DNA from: a virus
DNA: 22,726 nucleotides
Strand: one strand, 5' to 3'
Virus record (IMG/VR): IMGVR_UViG_3300006350_000027
Location: 1 to 22,726 of that record
This document shows positions 7,057-12,522 of the stretch, piece after piece. Every line of letters starts with the position of its first letter. Positions within the stretch are counted from its first letter, which is position 1. The notes under the pieces are model-generated. The model was not told the DNA's origin and did no database searches. It was given only the letters and a program-made list of their open reading frames with translations. The position numbers and the translations under genes are program-made.

Positions 7057-7062
7057 GTGCCA

Positions 7063-7491
7063 CTAATAGTACTGGCTGAATATGTGTCCATCATACTCTG
7101 TATAATCGTATGATAAATTTTCCCAGCTCTTCTCCCAGTCGATTTCGATCCATGAGGCCATAGGGTTCATCACTTCGCCACAGTCACTGGCCATTTGCTC
7201 CGCAAATTCTGCACCTGATCTATATTGGCCCATGTACGCATCACGGCAGCTGCTCACGTCATGAATTGAAAACTCCTCAATAAATGCTTCAACAACATCT
7301 GAGCCCATGTCTTCAATCTGATGCAAATAATCTAAGTAATCATATTGGAAAGCCTTCTCTCCATGCTCCTCAATAAATTCCTGCATATCTTCTCTCTCAT
7401 AGCCCTCATCTTCAATATATTCCTTTATCAAACTTTCTGTGATCTCTGAATTAGAAAAACAAGTTGTTTCAAGATTTGCTGGAATAGGCAT
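7063..7491 (-). CDS. ardA: ArdA-type antirestriction protein
   Basis: A 142-residue acidic protein. Residues about 66-142 follow the ArdA pattern: an acidic helix (VEAFIEEF), FAEQMASDCGEV, and the hallmark end IDWEKSWENLSYDY followed by DGHIFSQYY. ArdA proteins are DNA mimics whose acidic surface occupies the DNA-binding groove of type I restriction enzymes. This one is shorter than plasmid ArdA (about 165) and has a different acidic N-terminus (EYIEDEGYEREDMQEFIEEH). It has an AAAGGAG ribosome site and a TATAAT box 31 bases upstream. It probably acts early, protecting incoming phage DNA; in this genome it complements the methyltransferase at 18905-19876. Confidence 0.75.
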   Translation of the reverse strand: MPIPANLETTCFSNSEITESLIKEYIEDEGYEREDMQEFIEEHGEKAFQYDYLDYLHQIEDMGSDVVEAFIEEFSIHDVSSCRDAYMGQYRSGAEFAEQMASDCGEVMNPMASWIEIDWEKSWENLSYDYTEYDGHIFSQYY

Positions 7492-7534
7492 TAAGCTCTC
7501 CTTTAGGTTTACATGGCCATTATAACGTCAATGA

Positions 7535-7804
7535 CTAAAAACGACAGTCTTCGGTGGACGGTTTGTAATCTGGCCCAAACTCTTTGATGTCGGCCAAAAC
7601 TTCCTCTATAGTATCCGTGAACATTTCGTCAAAGTAAGATTCCAGTTCATCCATAGCCTCATTATAGGTTAAAGAGTCGATCCACTCTTGCTCACTGTTC
7701 ATGACATAACGAACTAAGTCTTTTGTCATCATGCCTTCTACGATCCGATCAACGTAGAGCTCCTTAAGATAACGAAATTCTACATCATTTAATTTGCGTC
7801 GCAT
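7535..7804 (-). CDS. Hypothetical protein, paralogue of the gene at 15976 (89 aa)
   Basis: An 89-residue protein from the ATG at 7804, chosen over an in-frame GTG at 7813 because AGAGG sits 8 bases before the ATG. LYVDRIVEGMMTKDLVRYVM (about 18-37) matches the layout of IEIVVDSMSVDELVNLGMNK in the 15976-16266 protein, and both continue with an acidic helical half ending in (D/L)E.(F/L).D..(E/D). I recall the family from many cyanophages, without function. It overlaps the preceding gene by 16 bases. Confidence 0.7.
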   Translation of the reverse strand: MRRKLNDVEFRYLKELYVDRIVEGMMTKDLVRYVMNSEQEWIDSLTYNEAMDELESYFDEMFTDTIEEVLADIKEFGPDYKPSTEDCRF

Positions 7805-8721
7805 TTGGCCCACCTCTGGTTGTTAAAGTTTGCGTGGCTGAACCACTCTCTGTCTATCAATTTGTATGATCCAATTTTATTATGAATTACGTAGCCCTCA
7901 GCATCAACAAGCTCTGGATTTCCTCCCTCATCTATCAAATACGCATCAGGGCCCCACCTATGACGACACTGGCCCAGAGCTATCATTTTTAAGTTTTTAA
8001 CGCTGATCCATAACGAAATTAAAAACTCATTCTCGAAATCTTCGGGGTGAATGTGAATACCATATCTAATATGGCTATTTAATTCTTTCTTCAATTCTTT
8101 GGCCTCTTTTGTAGTTACGAATGTAACCATGCTGGCCATCTGTCTAACGAATTTCAAATAGTTTTTAAACTCAAATTTAGATCCATATTTGTTATATTGA
8201 CCTATGCTAGTACCTGCGTTAGGCTTAATGAATAAACAGTCAGAATTGCAGTCAAGATTGTGACTAAGGGGCTTGGCTTTTGCATCTTTTAGAGTTGTTG
8301 TTGTGGTGTACTGTGTATGTGGAGCTATTATTAAATGCTCCATTACTACGTCATCAAAATCATAAACAATGGTATTTGGCCTGTATTGTTCTTTACCACC
8401 GAAGCCAATAAAATCTCCTTGATAAATGTTATCAGTATCAGGGAGCCAACGTAAACACGCAAGCAAAATATCTTGTACTGGGTGGCCCTCATAATGAGTC
8501 ATTACATCAGCAGGGCTTTCACAAATCTTGATTTTAACTTTGTTAAATACGGATTTCGTGCCTACGAACTGACGGCCTGTGGCTGGGTTCTTTCCCCATA
8601 CGATAGCAGGAGCTCCGTCATACTTGACGGATATTTCCTGCTCTTGCTCCAACGCATCTAACACGGATAGATCTCCAGTTAAAATTGTGTCTTCTGGGTG
8701 TTCAAGATGAGTGTTTTTCAT
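7789..8721 (-). CDS. Phage protein with nucleotidyltransferase/ligase-like KYDG motif
   Basis: A 310-residue protein. ISVKYDGAPAIVWGKNPATG (30-49) followed by FVGTKSVFN matches a phage family I recall as DUF6267. K33-Y34-D35-G36 has the form of motif I (KxDG) of the ATP-dependent ligase and capping-enzyme superfamily, in which the Lys becomes AMP-linked. NIYQGDFIGFG (about 98-108) could be motif III, and LFIKPN (about 163-168) is a weak motif V candidate. The C-terminal 100 residues have no motif I can place. It may be a polynucleotide ligase or another nucleotidyltransferase. The N-terminus LEHPEDTILTGD also fits the family. It directly follows the stop of the preceding gene (TAAATG). Confidence 0.6.
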   Translation of the reverse strand: MKNTHLEHPEDTILTGDLSVLDALEQEQEISVKYDGAPAIVWGKNPATGRQFVGTKSVFNKVKIKICESPADVMTHYEGHPVQDILLACLRWLPDTDNIYQGDFIGFGGKEQYRPNTIVYDFDDVVMEHLIIAPHTQYTTTTTLKDAKAKPLSHNLDCNSDCLFIKPNAGTSIGQYNKYGSKFEFKNYLKFVRQMASMVTFVTTKEAKELKKELNSHIRYGIHIHPEDFENEFLISLWISVKNLKMIALGQCRHRWGPDAYLIDEGGNPELVDAEGYVIHNKIGSYKLIDREWFSHANFNNQRWAKCDAN

Positions 8722-8934
8722 TTACCAATCTCCGTTAGCATCATTGTAACAATCCTCATTCCAGTGTTCGCCAACATTGAGAACACCTAAACGAGTCATT
8801 ATCTGGTCAAAACAGAACATACCTGACCTAGACATTCTCCCGCAAGAGTAATCCCAACCTAGTTCGGCTAGGTCTTCGCATAGATCAGTTTTGTTCTTAT
8901 AACGATCAGTTTTCATAGTTGCATTTAACGACAT
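8722..8934 (-). CDS. Hypothetical protein (70 aa)
   Basis: A 70-residue protein with TDLCEDLAELGWDYSCGRMS near the middle and a C-terminal HWNEDCYNDANGDW. It contains four Cys but no clear CxxC pair. It ends one base before the ATG of the KYDG protein, so they are co-translated. The family is not recognised. Confidence 0.6.
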   Translation of the reverse strand: MSLNATMKTDRYKNKTDLCEDLAELGWDYSCGRMSRSGMFCFDQIMTRLGVLNVGEHWNEDCYNDANGDW

Positions 8935-8935
8935 T

Positions 8936-9070
8936 TTACTTACCTCCGTTAAATTGCTGAATTAAATAATTTGTATTTCTATCCTGTTTCTTCTGTAAAT
9001 CATCACACATTTTTATTAATCTTCTTAACTCTGCAACATCTTTGTTGAACTGGTCAGTAGTGTAGGTCAT
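8936..9070 (-). CDS. Small coiled-coil-like protein (44 aa)
   Basis: A 44-residue helical protein, MTYTTDQFNKDVAELRRLIK then DDLQKKQDRNTNYLIQQF, with heptad-like spacing of Leu and Ile. The start has GGAGG before ATG and the recurring early leader after a TATAAT box. It heads the unit that continues to the KYDG protein. Function is unknown. Confidence 0.65.
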   Translation of the reverse strand: MTYTTDQFNKDVAELRRLIKMCDDLQKKQDRNTNYLIQQFNGGK

Positions 9071-9096
9071 TAAGTCCTCCATTTGTGTACATATAC

Positions 9097-9128
9097 ATTA
9101 TAACCCCAAACGAATCACGAATGGGGTT
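9097..9128 (-). promoter_or_regulatory. Hairpin abutting a promoter
   Basis: On the minus strand, AACCCCA (9122-9128) pairs with TGGGGTT (9102-9108), and the last bases run straight into TATAAT (9097-9102). The hairpin therefore takes the place of the usual promoter spacer while ending the gene at 9145. Confidence 0.65.
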
Positions 9129-9144
9129 ACAGTGTGCCACTTTT

Positions 9145-9369
9145 TTAAGTGGTTAAGTTATCAAAATATGTCTGGGGTTGCTCTGTTGCTACTTCACCAT
9201 CTAACCACTTGTTAATGTGTCTACTGGTGGTGACTGACCAAAACTTGTCAGTTCTATAATATTTGTTGTCATCAGATAAACAGGCAACAGGGGTTCTATA
9301 TGAGAATAAAACTTGAAATCCGTTTAGGTCAACTTGTGTCATGTTTGACGCAATAGGTGTGAGTTGCAT
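9145..9369 (-). CDS. Phage protein with VLFSYRTPVA...WSVTTSRHINKWL motif (74 aa)
   Basis: A 74-residue protein from the ATG at 9369, which has AAAGGAG 5 bases upstream; the longer frame to 9405 crosses the leader. VLFSYRTPVACL (about 18-29) and KFWSVTTSRHINKWL (about 41-55) are hallmarks of a small phage domain I recall as DUF8033. Function is unknown. It is a single-gene unit with a promoter hairpin on each side. Confidence 0.75.
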   Translation of the reverse strand: MQLTPIASNMTQVDLNGFQVLFSYRTPVACLSDDNKYYRTDKFWSVTTSRHINKWLDGEVATEQPQTYFDNLTT

Positions 9370-9393
9370 AAATGCTCCTTTTGTTGTACTTTT

Positions 9394-9418
9394 ATAATAT
9401 ATCACCTCATCAGGTGAT
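9394..9418 (-). promoter_or_regulatory. Hairpin abutting a promoter
   Basis: On the minus strand, the perfect stem ATCACCT-GATG-AGGTGAT (9401-9418) precedes TATTAT (9394-9399) and a leader with AAAGGAG. It separates the gene at 9454 from the gene at 9145. Confidence 0.65.
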
Positions 9419-9453
9419 TTGGGATCAATAGTAGACAGTTTAACGACTGGCCA

Positions 9454-9720
9454 CTATTGTGCGAATAATTTCGAATAATAGTCTATCTTGTCTGAGTCTC
9501 TCTTGAGAATACAGATTTGATTGACGTGCATTAGGTGTGGTAGATGGGGGTGGGCCTCTTCCCAGTTCTCCCAGTCGTACACGCTCACCGCATTTTCCAT
9601 ATCCACGGAGCCATCCTTGAAAGTTGGGCAACTCATGAACAGGCCGTCATCGTCTATCCAGAATGTATGGCCAAGGTGAATTGACTCATACATTCTCATC
9701 GTTGGTTTGGTGCCTATCAT
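9454..9720 (-). CDS. Hypothetical protein (88 aa)
   Basis: An 88-residue protein starting MIGTKPTMRMYESIHLGHTF. The middle VSVYDWENWEEAHPHLPHLM is Trp and His rich. Its ATG overlaps the previous stop as ATGA. An alternative minus frame at 9440-9631 reads as low-complexity Arg/Pro and was discarded. The family is not recognised. Confidence 0.65.
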   Translation of the reverse strand: MIGTKPTMRMYESIHLGHTFWIDDDGLFMSCPTFKDGSVDMENAVSVYDWENWEEAHPHLPHLMHVNQICILKRDSDKIDYYSKLFAQ

Positions 9721-9884
9721 TCGTCACAACACTCAATAGCGTTTACGAATCTTACACAAGCCTTTTCGAACTGTCTTAATGAGTAAACTGGGATTAGATC
9801 ATCCTCTTCACCCACGTAAGAAAATAATTTGCCGATATCGTTCTGTAGATTCAACAGAGCTTCTTCGTTCTTTGTGTAACTCAT
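9717..9884 (-). CDS. Hypothetical acidic protein (55 aa)
   Basis: A 55-residue protein, MSYTKNEEALLNLQNDIGKL then SYVGEEDDLIPVYSLRQFEK and a C-terminal ECCDE. It is probably two helices. It is supported by an upstream promoter (TATAAT at 9913-9918) with the recurring leader and by the ATGA overlap with the next gene. No clear ribosome site is visible (ACATTAACAA before ATG). Confidence 0.6.
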   Translation of the reverse strand: MSYTKNEEALLNLQNDIGKLFSYVGEEDDLIPVYSLRQFEKACVRFVNAIECCDE

Positions 9885-9912
9885 TTGTTAATGTGTTTTT
9901 GTGTACATACTC

Positions 9913-9953
9913 ATTATAACAAAAAATGGCCCGCTGTGTATACAGCCAGGCCA
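9913..9953 (-). terminator. Terminator hairpin abutting a promoter
   Basis: On the minus strand, an outer stem TGGCC/GGCCA (9949-9953 with 9927-9931) and an inner stem GCTGT-ATAC-ACAGC form a strong hairpin followed by TTTTTT. Two bases later comes TATAAT (9913-9918), the promoter of the unit 9884-9454. Confidence 0.8.
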
Positions 9954-9969
9954 CTTTATTAACTGTCCA

Positions 9970-10107
9970 CTAAGTCAGACATACAAACGAGAATAGTATT
10001 ATACTAATAATAACTAAAACGTTTCTCTCCTCCAATGCGTCTTTATTCTCTAAAAATGCTTGAAAGATTTCTGACTTGGTGTTTCTTAGGGATACTTGTT
10101 GCTTCAT
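9970..10107 (-). CDS. Small C-terminally anchored membrane protein (45 aa)
   Basis: A 45-residue protein, MKQQVSLRNTKSEIFQAFLE then a charged helix and a C-terminal hydrophobic segment (VLVIISIILFSFVCLT, 30-45). It is likely anchored with its charged N-terminal helix in the cytoplasm. NTKSEIF resembles small cyanophage proteins I have seen. An ATG at 10212 in the same frame overlaps the preceding gene and is less likely. No ribosome site is obvious. Confidence 0.55.
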   Translation of the reverse strand: MKQQVSLRNTKSEIFQAFLENKDALEERNVLVIISIILFSFVCLT

Positions 10108-10126
10108 TGTTAAAAATAATTTAGGA

Positions 10127-10258
10127 TCACCACGTAAAGTCAGTTTTCTCAATAAACGACTCAACATCAAATTTGTCATCCTGCTTAAACTCTGGCAGGT
10201 CGTAGAGTTCACCTGGTGTGTCCATTAGTTCTTGCAACAAAATGTCTTCGTATTCCAT
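10127..10258 (-). CDS. Small acidic protein (43 aa)
   Basis: A 43-residue acidic protein, MEYEDILLQELMDTPGELYD and then a short charged tail ending in FTW. It is preceded by a TTGCAA-N17-TATATT promoter and an approximately 110-base leader without a strong ribosome site. Function is unknown. Confidence 0.55.
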   Translation of the reverse strand: MEYEDILLQELMDTPGELYDLPEFKQDDKFDVESFIEKTDFTW

Positions 10259-10368
10259 GTTTTTTTGTGATGTGGTTTGCGTGTGGTCTTACAGTCTGTG
10301 ATCCTAACAGTATCTTTTACGGATTAATCCAACTGTATCATAATTACGACAGATCCTGCCACATTTCT

Positions 10369-10397
10369 AATATAATCTAGGCCGCCCACTTTTGCAA
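10369..10397 (-). promoter_or_regulatory. Sigma70-like promoter with long leader
   Basis: On the minus strand, TTGCAA (10392-10397), a 17-base spacer and TATATT (10369-10374). The leader to the ATG at 10258 is about 105 bases, much longer than elsewhere in this region, and contains GGATTAATCC (10321-10330), a 10-base palindrome. Confidence 0.7.
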
Positions 10398-10416
10398 GCG
10401 GGGGTGTGCCAGTTTG

Positions 10417-10635
10417 TTAATAGGCACTACGAAAGACTTGGAATATTATATCCTCAGTCTCCGTGAGAATGTCTTCAGATCCGTAGACCTCGTTAAGAAA
10501 TTCTGGATCATGATCCTTGAACTCACTCAACGCTCCGTCAATGAGAGTCCACTGATCATCTGTGAAAAAATCACGGATCAGATTTATCTGTTTGTGAGAA
10601 TAAGATTTCCCGTTGATCGTTAAAAAATTTTCCAT
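10417..10635 (-). CDS. Conserved small cyanophage protein (72 aa)
   Basis: A 72-residue protein from the ATG at 10635: MENFLTINGKSYSHKQINLI, then RDFFTDDQWTLIDGALSEF. I recall this family from cyanophages; no function is known to me. The frame extends to an ATG at 10677, but the inner ATG lies exactly 6 bases after a TATATT box, so the mRNA may be leaderless. The C-terminal half is acidic. Confidence 0.65.
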   Translation of the reverse strand: MENFLTINGKSYSHKQINLIRDFFTDDQWTLIDGALSEFKDHDPEFLNEVYGSEDILTETEDIIFQVFRSAY

Positions 10636-10707
10636 ACACTTAATATAAACCAAATTCACCACGAATGGGAATTTCATGTACCAGTTTATAAAGTGGCACT
10701 CGGCCTA

Positions 10708-10735
10708 TTGAAATGGTCGGCCGCGGTGCTATAAT
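10708..10735 (+). promoter_or_regulatory. Plus-strand sigma70-like promoter
   Basis: TTGAAA (10708-10713), a 16-base spacer ending in TGC (extended -10) and TATAAT (10730-10735). It points against every gene in the window and would transcribe into the repeat region, giving a non-coding RNA. Confidence 0.6.
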
Positions 10736-10745
10736 AAAGGTAAGA

Positions 10746-10763
10746 AGTTCGAGGGTACGAACT
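10746..10763 (+). ncRNA. Hairpin at the 5' end of a possible plus-strand RNA
   Basis: AGTTCG-AGGGTA-CGAACT is a perfect 6-bp stem starting about 10 bases after the -10 box at 10730-10735, where a short structured RNA would begin. No ORF follows on this strand. Confidence 0.35.
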
Positions 10764-10817
10764 ATAAAATCTTCGTCACAGCCGCTGCGATGAAATATTA
10801 TTAGCAACACTAAGTAA

Positions 10818-10872
10818 CATTCTCAATAAGAAAAACTTAATGAGAATCAATAACGAATCCTTATTGAGAATG
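10818..10872. repeat. Inverted repeat with 13-base arms
   Basis: CATTCTCAATAAG (10818-10830) and CTTATTGAGAATG (10860-10872) are perfect reverse complements. A variant, CTTAATGAGAATC (10836-10848), lies in the loop. The same unit returns in the cluster at 11426-11496. Confidence 0.8.
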
Positions 10873-10876
10873 AGAT
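10861..10876. repeat. Left copy of 16-base direct repeat
   Basis: TTATTGAGAATGAGAT occurs identically at 11481-11496, 620 bases away and in the same orientation. The two copies bracket the acidic 50-residue ORF and its promoters. Confidence 0.8.
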
Positions 10877-10879
10877 GAG

Positions 10880-10921
10880 AAAAAAAATGCGGTGTGACAC
10901 CTCATAAACCTGCACACACCG
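10880..10921 (-). terminator. Rho-independent terminator
   Basis: On the minus strand, CGGTGTG (10915-10921) pairs with CACACCG (10890-10896), or a shorter GGTG-TCA-CACC stem forms. CA and then eight Ts follow (10880-10887). It ends the transcript of the 50-residue ORF. Confidence 0.75.
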
Positions 10922-10932
10922 TGCATCACCCC

Positions 10933-10962
10933 CACATCCATGTGCTATAATGTAAGGATGTG
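10933..10962 (+). promoter_or_regulatory. Plus-strand -10 box inside an operator-like dyad
   Basis: An extended -10 box, TGC-TATAAT (10943-10951), is enclosed by CACATCC (10933-10939) and GGATGTG (10956-10962). Transcription from here would run antisense through the ORF at 11022-11174. No good -35 box is visible. Confidence 0.45.
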
Positions 10963-11021
10963 AGTATCTAGTACGTATGTATCATAATGTATGTGTGAAT
11001 GTACACATATCTCGTAGTGCA

Positions 11022-11174
11022 TTATGCGTAATGTATGTATGCAAGCTCTGTGTAATCATATGAATCTCGTGCGTATTCCTCGTCGAGATCCCAAGTATCT
11101 TGCATATTGTATGTGTAATTCTCGTCGAGATAATCGTGTGATGAGATCTCGTAGTCCCAAATGAAGTCTTCCAT
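11022..11174 (-). CDS. Very acidic 50-residue protein
   Basis: A 50-codon ORF starting MEDFIWDYEISSHDYLDENY. About 15 of the 50 residues are Asp or Glu and only one is Arg, with eight or more Tyr and no Lys, so the protein would be strongly negative. A textbook promoter (TTGACA-N17-TATAAT) lies upstream and a strong terminator downstream, making a monocistronic unit. The ribosome site is poor. Size and charge recall phage DNA-mimic inhibitors, but I know no homologue. Confidence 0.6.
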   Translation of the reverse strand: MEDFIWDYEISSHDYLDENYTYNMQDTWDLDEEYARDSYDYTELAYIHYA

Positions 11175-11209
11175 CAGATCTAGTAGAGAATTGTACTTTG
11201 TATATAATG

Positions 11210-11238
11210 ATTATACATGATCTCGACTAGATTGTCAA
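11210..11238 (-). promoter_or_regulatory. Perfect consensus sigma70 promoter
   Basis: On the minus strand, TTGACA (11233-11238), exactly 17 bases, then TATAAT (11210-11215). It is the best match to consensus in the window and drives the acidic 50-residue ORF. Confidence 0.9.
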
Positions 11239-11276
11239 GTATCTCGTAGTGAAATCTCGTAGTAAAGATCTCGTAC
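11239..11276. repeat. Three direct repeats of ATCTCGTA upstream of the promoter
   Basis: On the plus strand, ATCTCGTAGTGAA, ATCTCGTAGTAAAG and ATCTCGTACC follow each other with a 13-14 base period, directly upstream of the -35 box of the acidic ORF. Further copies of ATCTCGTAGT lie at about 11009-11018 and inside the ORF at about 11146-11155. They look like operator sites for a regulator. Confidence 0.65.
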
Positions 11277-11291
11277 CAACACATAATAGTA

Positions 11292-11299
11292 TATTTATA
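11292..11299 (-). promoter_or_regulatory. T4-type late promoter
   Basis: The minus strand reads TATAAATA, inside the palindrome AGTATAAATATACT. It would give late transcription of the acidic ORF in addition to the consensus early promoter. Confidence 0.55.
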
Positions 11300-11425
11300 C
11301 TATAAGCACTTATAATGTAACGAAATACACATATTCTGGGAAATTTCCGATCCTGATACTTGACAGATCGCTCGTCTCATGCTACGCTCCCTAAGCCAAC
11401 AAGAACTGGCCACCTTTATGAGAAT

Positions 11426-11496
11426 AATAAGCACTATTGAGAATCATTAATGATGCTTATTGACTATCAATAAGAGAGTGTTATTGAGAATGAGAT
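11426..11496. repeat. Cluster of CTTATTGA(GAAT) repeats and dyads
   Basis: AATAAGCA (11426-11433) pairs with TGCTTATT (11454-11461). CTTATTGA-CTA-TCAATAAG (11456-11474) is a perfect dyad. TATTGAGAAT occurs near 11435, and the 16-base repeat TTATTGAGAATGAGAT lies at 11481-11496. Together with 10818-10876 this makes about seven copies of one unit. Confidence 0.75.
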
Positions 11497-11510
11497 AATT
11501 AACAGTTTTA

Positions 11511-11518
11511 TATTTATA
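11511..11518 (-). promoter_or_regulatory. T4-type late promoter
   Basis: The minus strand reads TATAAATA exactly. It lies just outside the right 16-base repeat, with no gene start close downstream, so it would transcribe the repeat region. Confidence 0.5.
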
Positions 11519-11575
11519 AAGCCATTTAAAACCTATTTTTTAATACATTATGTATCAAAGCCTGATACATTTTCT

Positions 11576-11983
11576 CTAAGGATCAATGTATCTGTGTCTC
11601 TGACTCTTATAAGCACCATAACTTAGGTTTTCAGTATCATTATAATCAATAAATTCCTGATCCTTTTTGTCCTCTGTAGTGAGTTTATCAGGATCACGAT
11701 TGTCTGTTTTAGATACTCTTCTCCTTACAAATTTTAATTCATTCCATTGATGCTTATAACACAATAAACATACATGATGTTTCTTATGCTTGATAGGTTT
11801 ATCTGCTGTGTATTCACATACTTCTCTATCTTTGGTTGCTATCTCTATGGTAATATAATCAGTTGGTGTCGGCCAACCTTTTTTAGGTTCTATTGGATCT
11901 CCCTTCCAATATACCCATCCTTCATGTACCATACCCAAGGCTGTTGTCCATATAACATAGTCATTAACTTCGGGTTCATACAT
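11576..11983 (-). CDS. Conserved cyanophage protein with Cys/His cluster (135 aa)
   Basis: A 135-residue protein. VNDYVIWTTALGMVHEGWVY at the start, TDYITIEIATK in the middle and C56, H66, H69, H70, C72 and C75 (HKKHHVCLLC) suggest a beta-rich fold with a metal site. The tail (95-135) is charged and disordered. I recall homologues in many cyanophages and related marine phages, all without function. The ATG directly follows the previous stop (TAAATG). It is the last gene of the operon starting at 13417. Confidence 0.7.
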   Translation of the reverse strand: MYEPEVNDYVIWTTALGMVHEGWVYWKGDPIEPKKGWPTPTDYITIEIATKDREVCEYTADKPIKHKKHHVCLLCYKHQWNELKFVRRRVSKTDNRDPDKLTTEDKKDQEFIDYNDTENLSYGAYKSQRHRYIDP

Positions 11984-12211
11984 TTACGATACTCTTTTTA
12001 CTTTGATACGATCAGGGGATACTCCACTATCTAACATTACTTGTGAAAAGTGTTGACTTACCTCCTTAGTGATATTCTCACATCTTTGGTCATCTATTAC
12101 TACTATCTCCCATCCAGTAGTATCTAACGTATATAAGTTATATCTGGGTGGTTCATCAGGTGTATTAGCAGATGGGTCTACACTTGGTTTACTGTTAAAA
12201 TTTTCGCTCAT
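11984..12211 (-). CDS. Conserved cyanophage protein (75 aa)
   Basis: A 75-residue protein. After a Ser/Pro-rich start, NLYTLDTTGWEIVVIDDQRC, CENITKEVSQHF and GVSPDRIKVKRV follow a pattern I recall from many T4-like cyanophage and pelagiphage genomes. It is probably a small alpha/beta fold. Its ATG overlaps the previous stop as ATGA. Function is unknown. Confidence 0.7.
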   Translation of the reverse strand: MSENFNSKPSVDPSANTPDEPPRYNLYTLDTTGWEIVVIDDQRCENITKEVSQHFSQVMLDSGVSPDRIKVKRVS

Positions 12212-12438
12212 ACGATAAAGGCCTCAATTAAATCGGATTTGTAATTTGTTGTAAGAGTCAGTTTTTGTGCGTTCTGTATAGCAGGCCATATAAGACTATT
12301 CCACTCTTTAGGGAATTGTTCTTCGGATGATAGTATTTCATTACATTCATTGTCCGACTCTGCTATTACATTTAAAATACCTTCTCTTTTAGGTTCCCAA
12401 TAATTTAGAATGTACAAATACTTGATAGGATCGGCCAT
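12208..12438 (-). CDS. Hypothetical protein (76 aa)
   Basis: A 76-residue protein, MADPIKYLYILNYWEPKREG then VIAESDNECNEIL and EEWNSLIWPAIQ-like helices. The strand-then-helix layout (VIAES..E) resembles the small DpnD-like proteins elsewhere in the window, but weakly. The ATG directly follows the stop of the 27-residue gene. Function is unknown. Confidence 0.6.
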   Translation of the reverse strand: MADPIKYLYILNYWEPKREGILNVIAESDNECNEILSSEEQFPKEWNSLIWPAIQNAQKLTLTTNYKSDLIEAFIV

Positions 12439-12522
12439 CTAATTATGTGGGTTGTAATACCTTAGTACAGTATATATTATACCACATATTATGGCGATTG
12501 AAAAGAATGTTAGGTAAATCAT
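12439..12522 (-). CDS. Tiny membrane peptide (27 aa)
   Basis: A 27-codon ORF, MIYLTFFSIAIICGIIYTVL plus YYNPHN-type tail, is almost entirely one membrane span. It is supported by an ATGA overlap with the preceding gene, a CGGAG site 5 bases before ATG and a stop directly abutting the next ATG. Function is unknown; it could be a membrane effector. Confidence 0.6.
   Translation of the reverse strand: MIYLTFFSIAIICGIIYTVLRYYNPHN

Larger units (their letters stand above)
10636..11021. other. Non-coding stretch with opposed promoters and repeats
   Basis: No supportable gene is present. The stretch holds a plus-strand promoter (10708-10735), a 5' hairpin (10746-10763), an inverted repeat with 13-base arms (10818-10872), a minus-strand terminator (10880-10921) and a plus-strand -10 box inside a dyad (10933-10962). 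Each is listed separately. Confidence 0.7.
11275..11575. other. Non-coding stretch with late promoters and repeats
   Basis: No ORF with a plausible start is present. The stretch holds two TATAAATA late promoters, a cluster of CTTATTGA-type repeats and a 7-bp hairpin (TGTATCA-AAGCC-TGATACA, 11551-11569) just behind the gene at 11576. A TTGACA on the plus strand at 11360-11365 has only a weak -10 (TGC-TACGCT). Confidence 0.65.

Noticed and set aside
9440-9631. Minus-strand ORF of 63 codons
   Set aside because: It overlaps the better-supported gene at 9454-9720 fully and reads as Arg/Pro-rich low complexity.
11341-11402. tRNA-like segment (minus-strand GGGAGCGTAGC...TTTCCC)
   Set aside because: It has matching ends but no T-loop sequence, no anticodon arm, and only about 55 bases. 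No tRNA was found anywhere in the window.
11432-11455. Fur-box-like sequence (TTGAGAATCATTAATGATG)
   Set aside because: It resembles iron-regulator sites (TGAGAATNATT), but it is one of a family of TATTGAGAAT repeats and no regulated iron gene is near; the match is likely fortuitous.
10818-11496. CRISPR array
   Set aside because: The repeats vary in spacing and orientation, with no constant repeat-spacer order and no cas genes.
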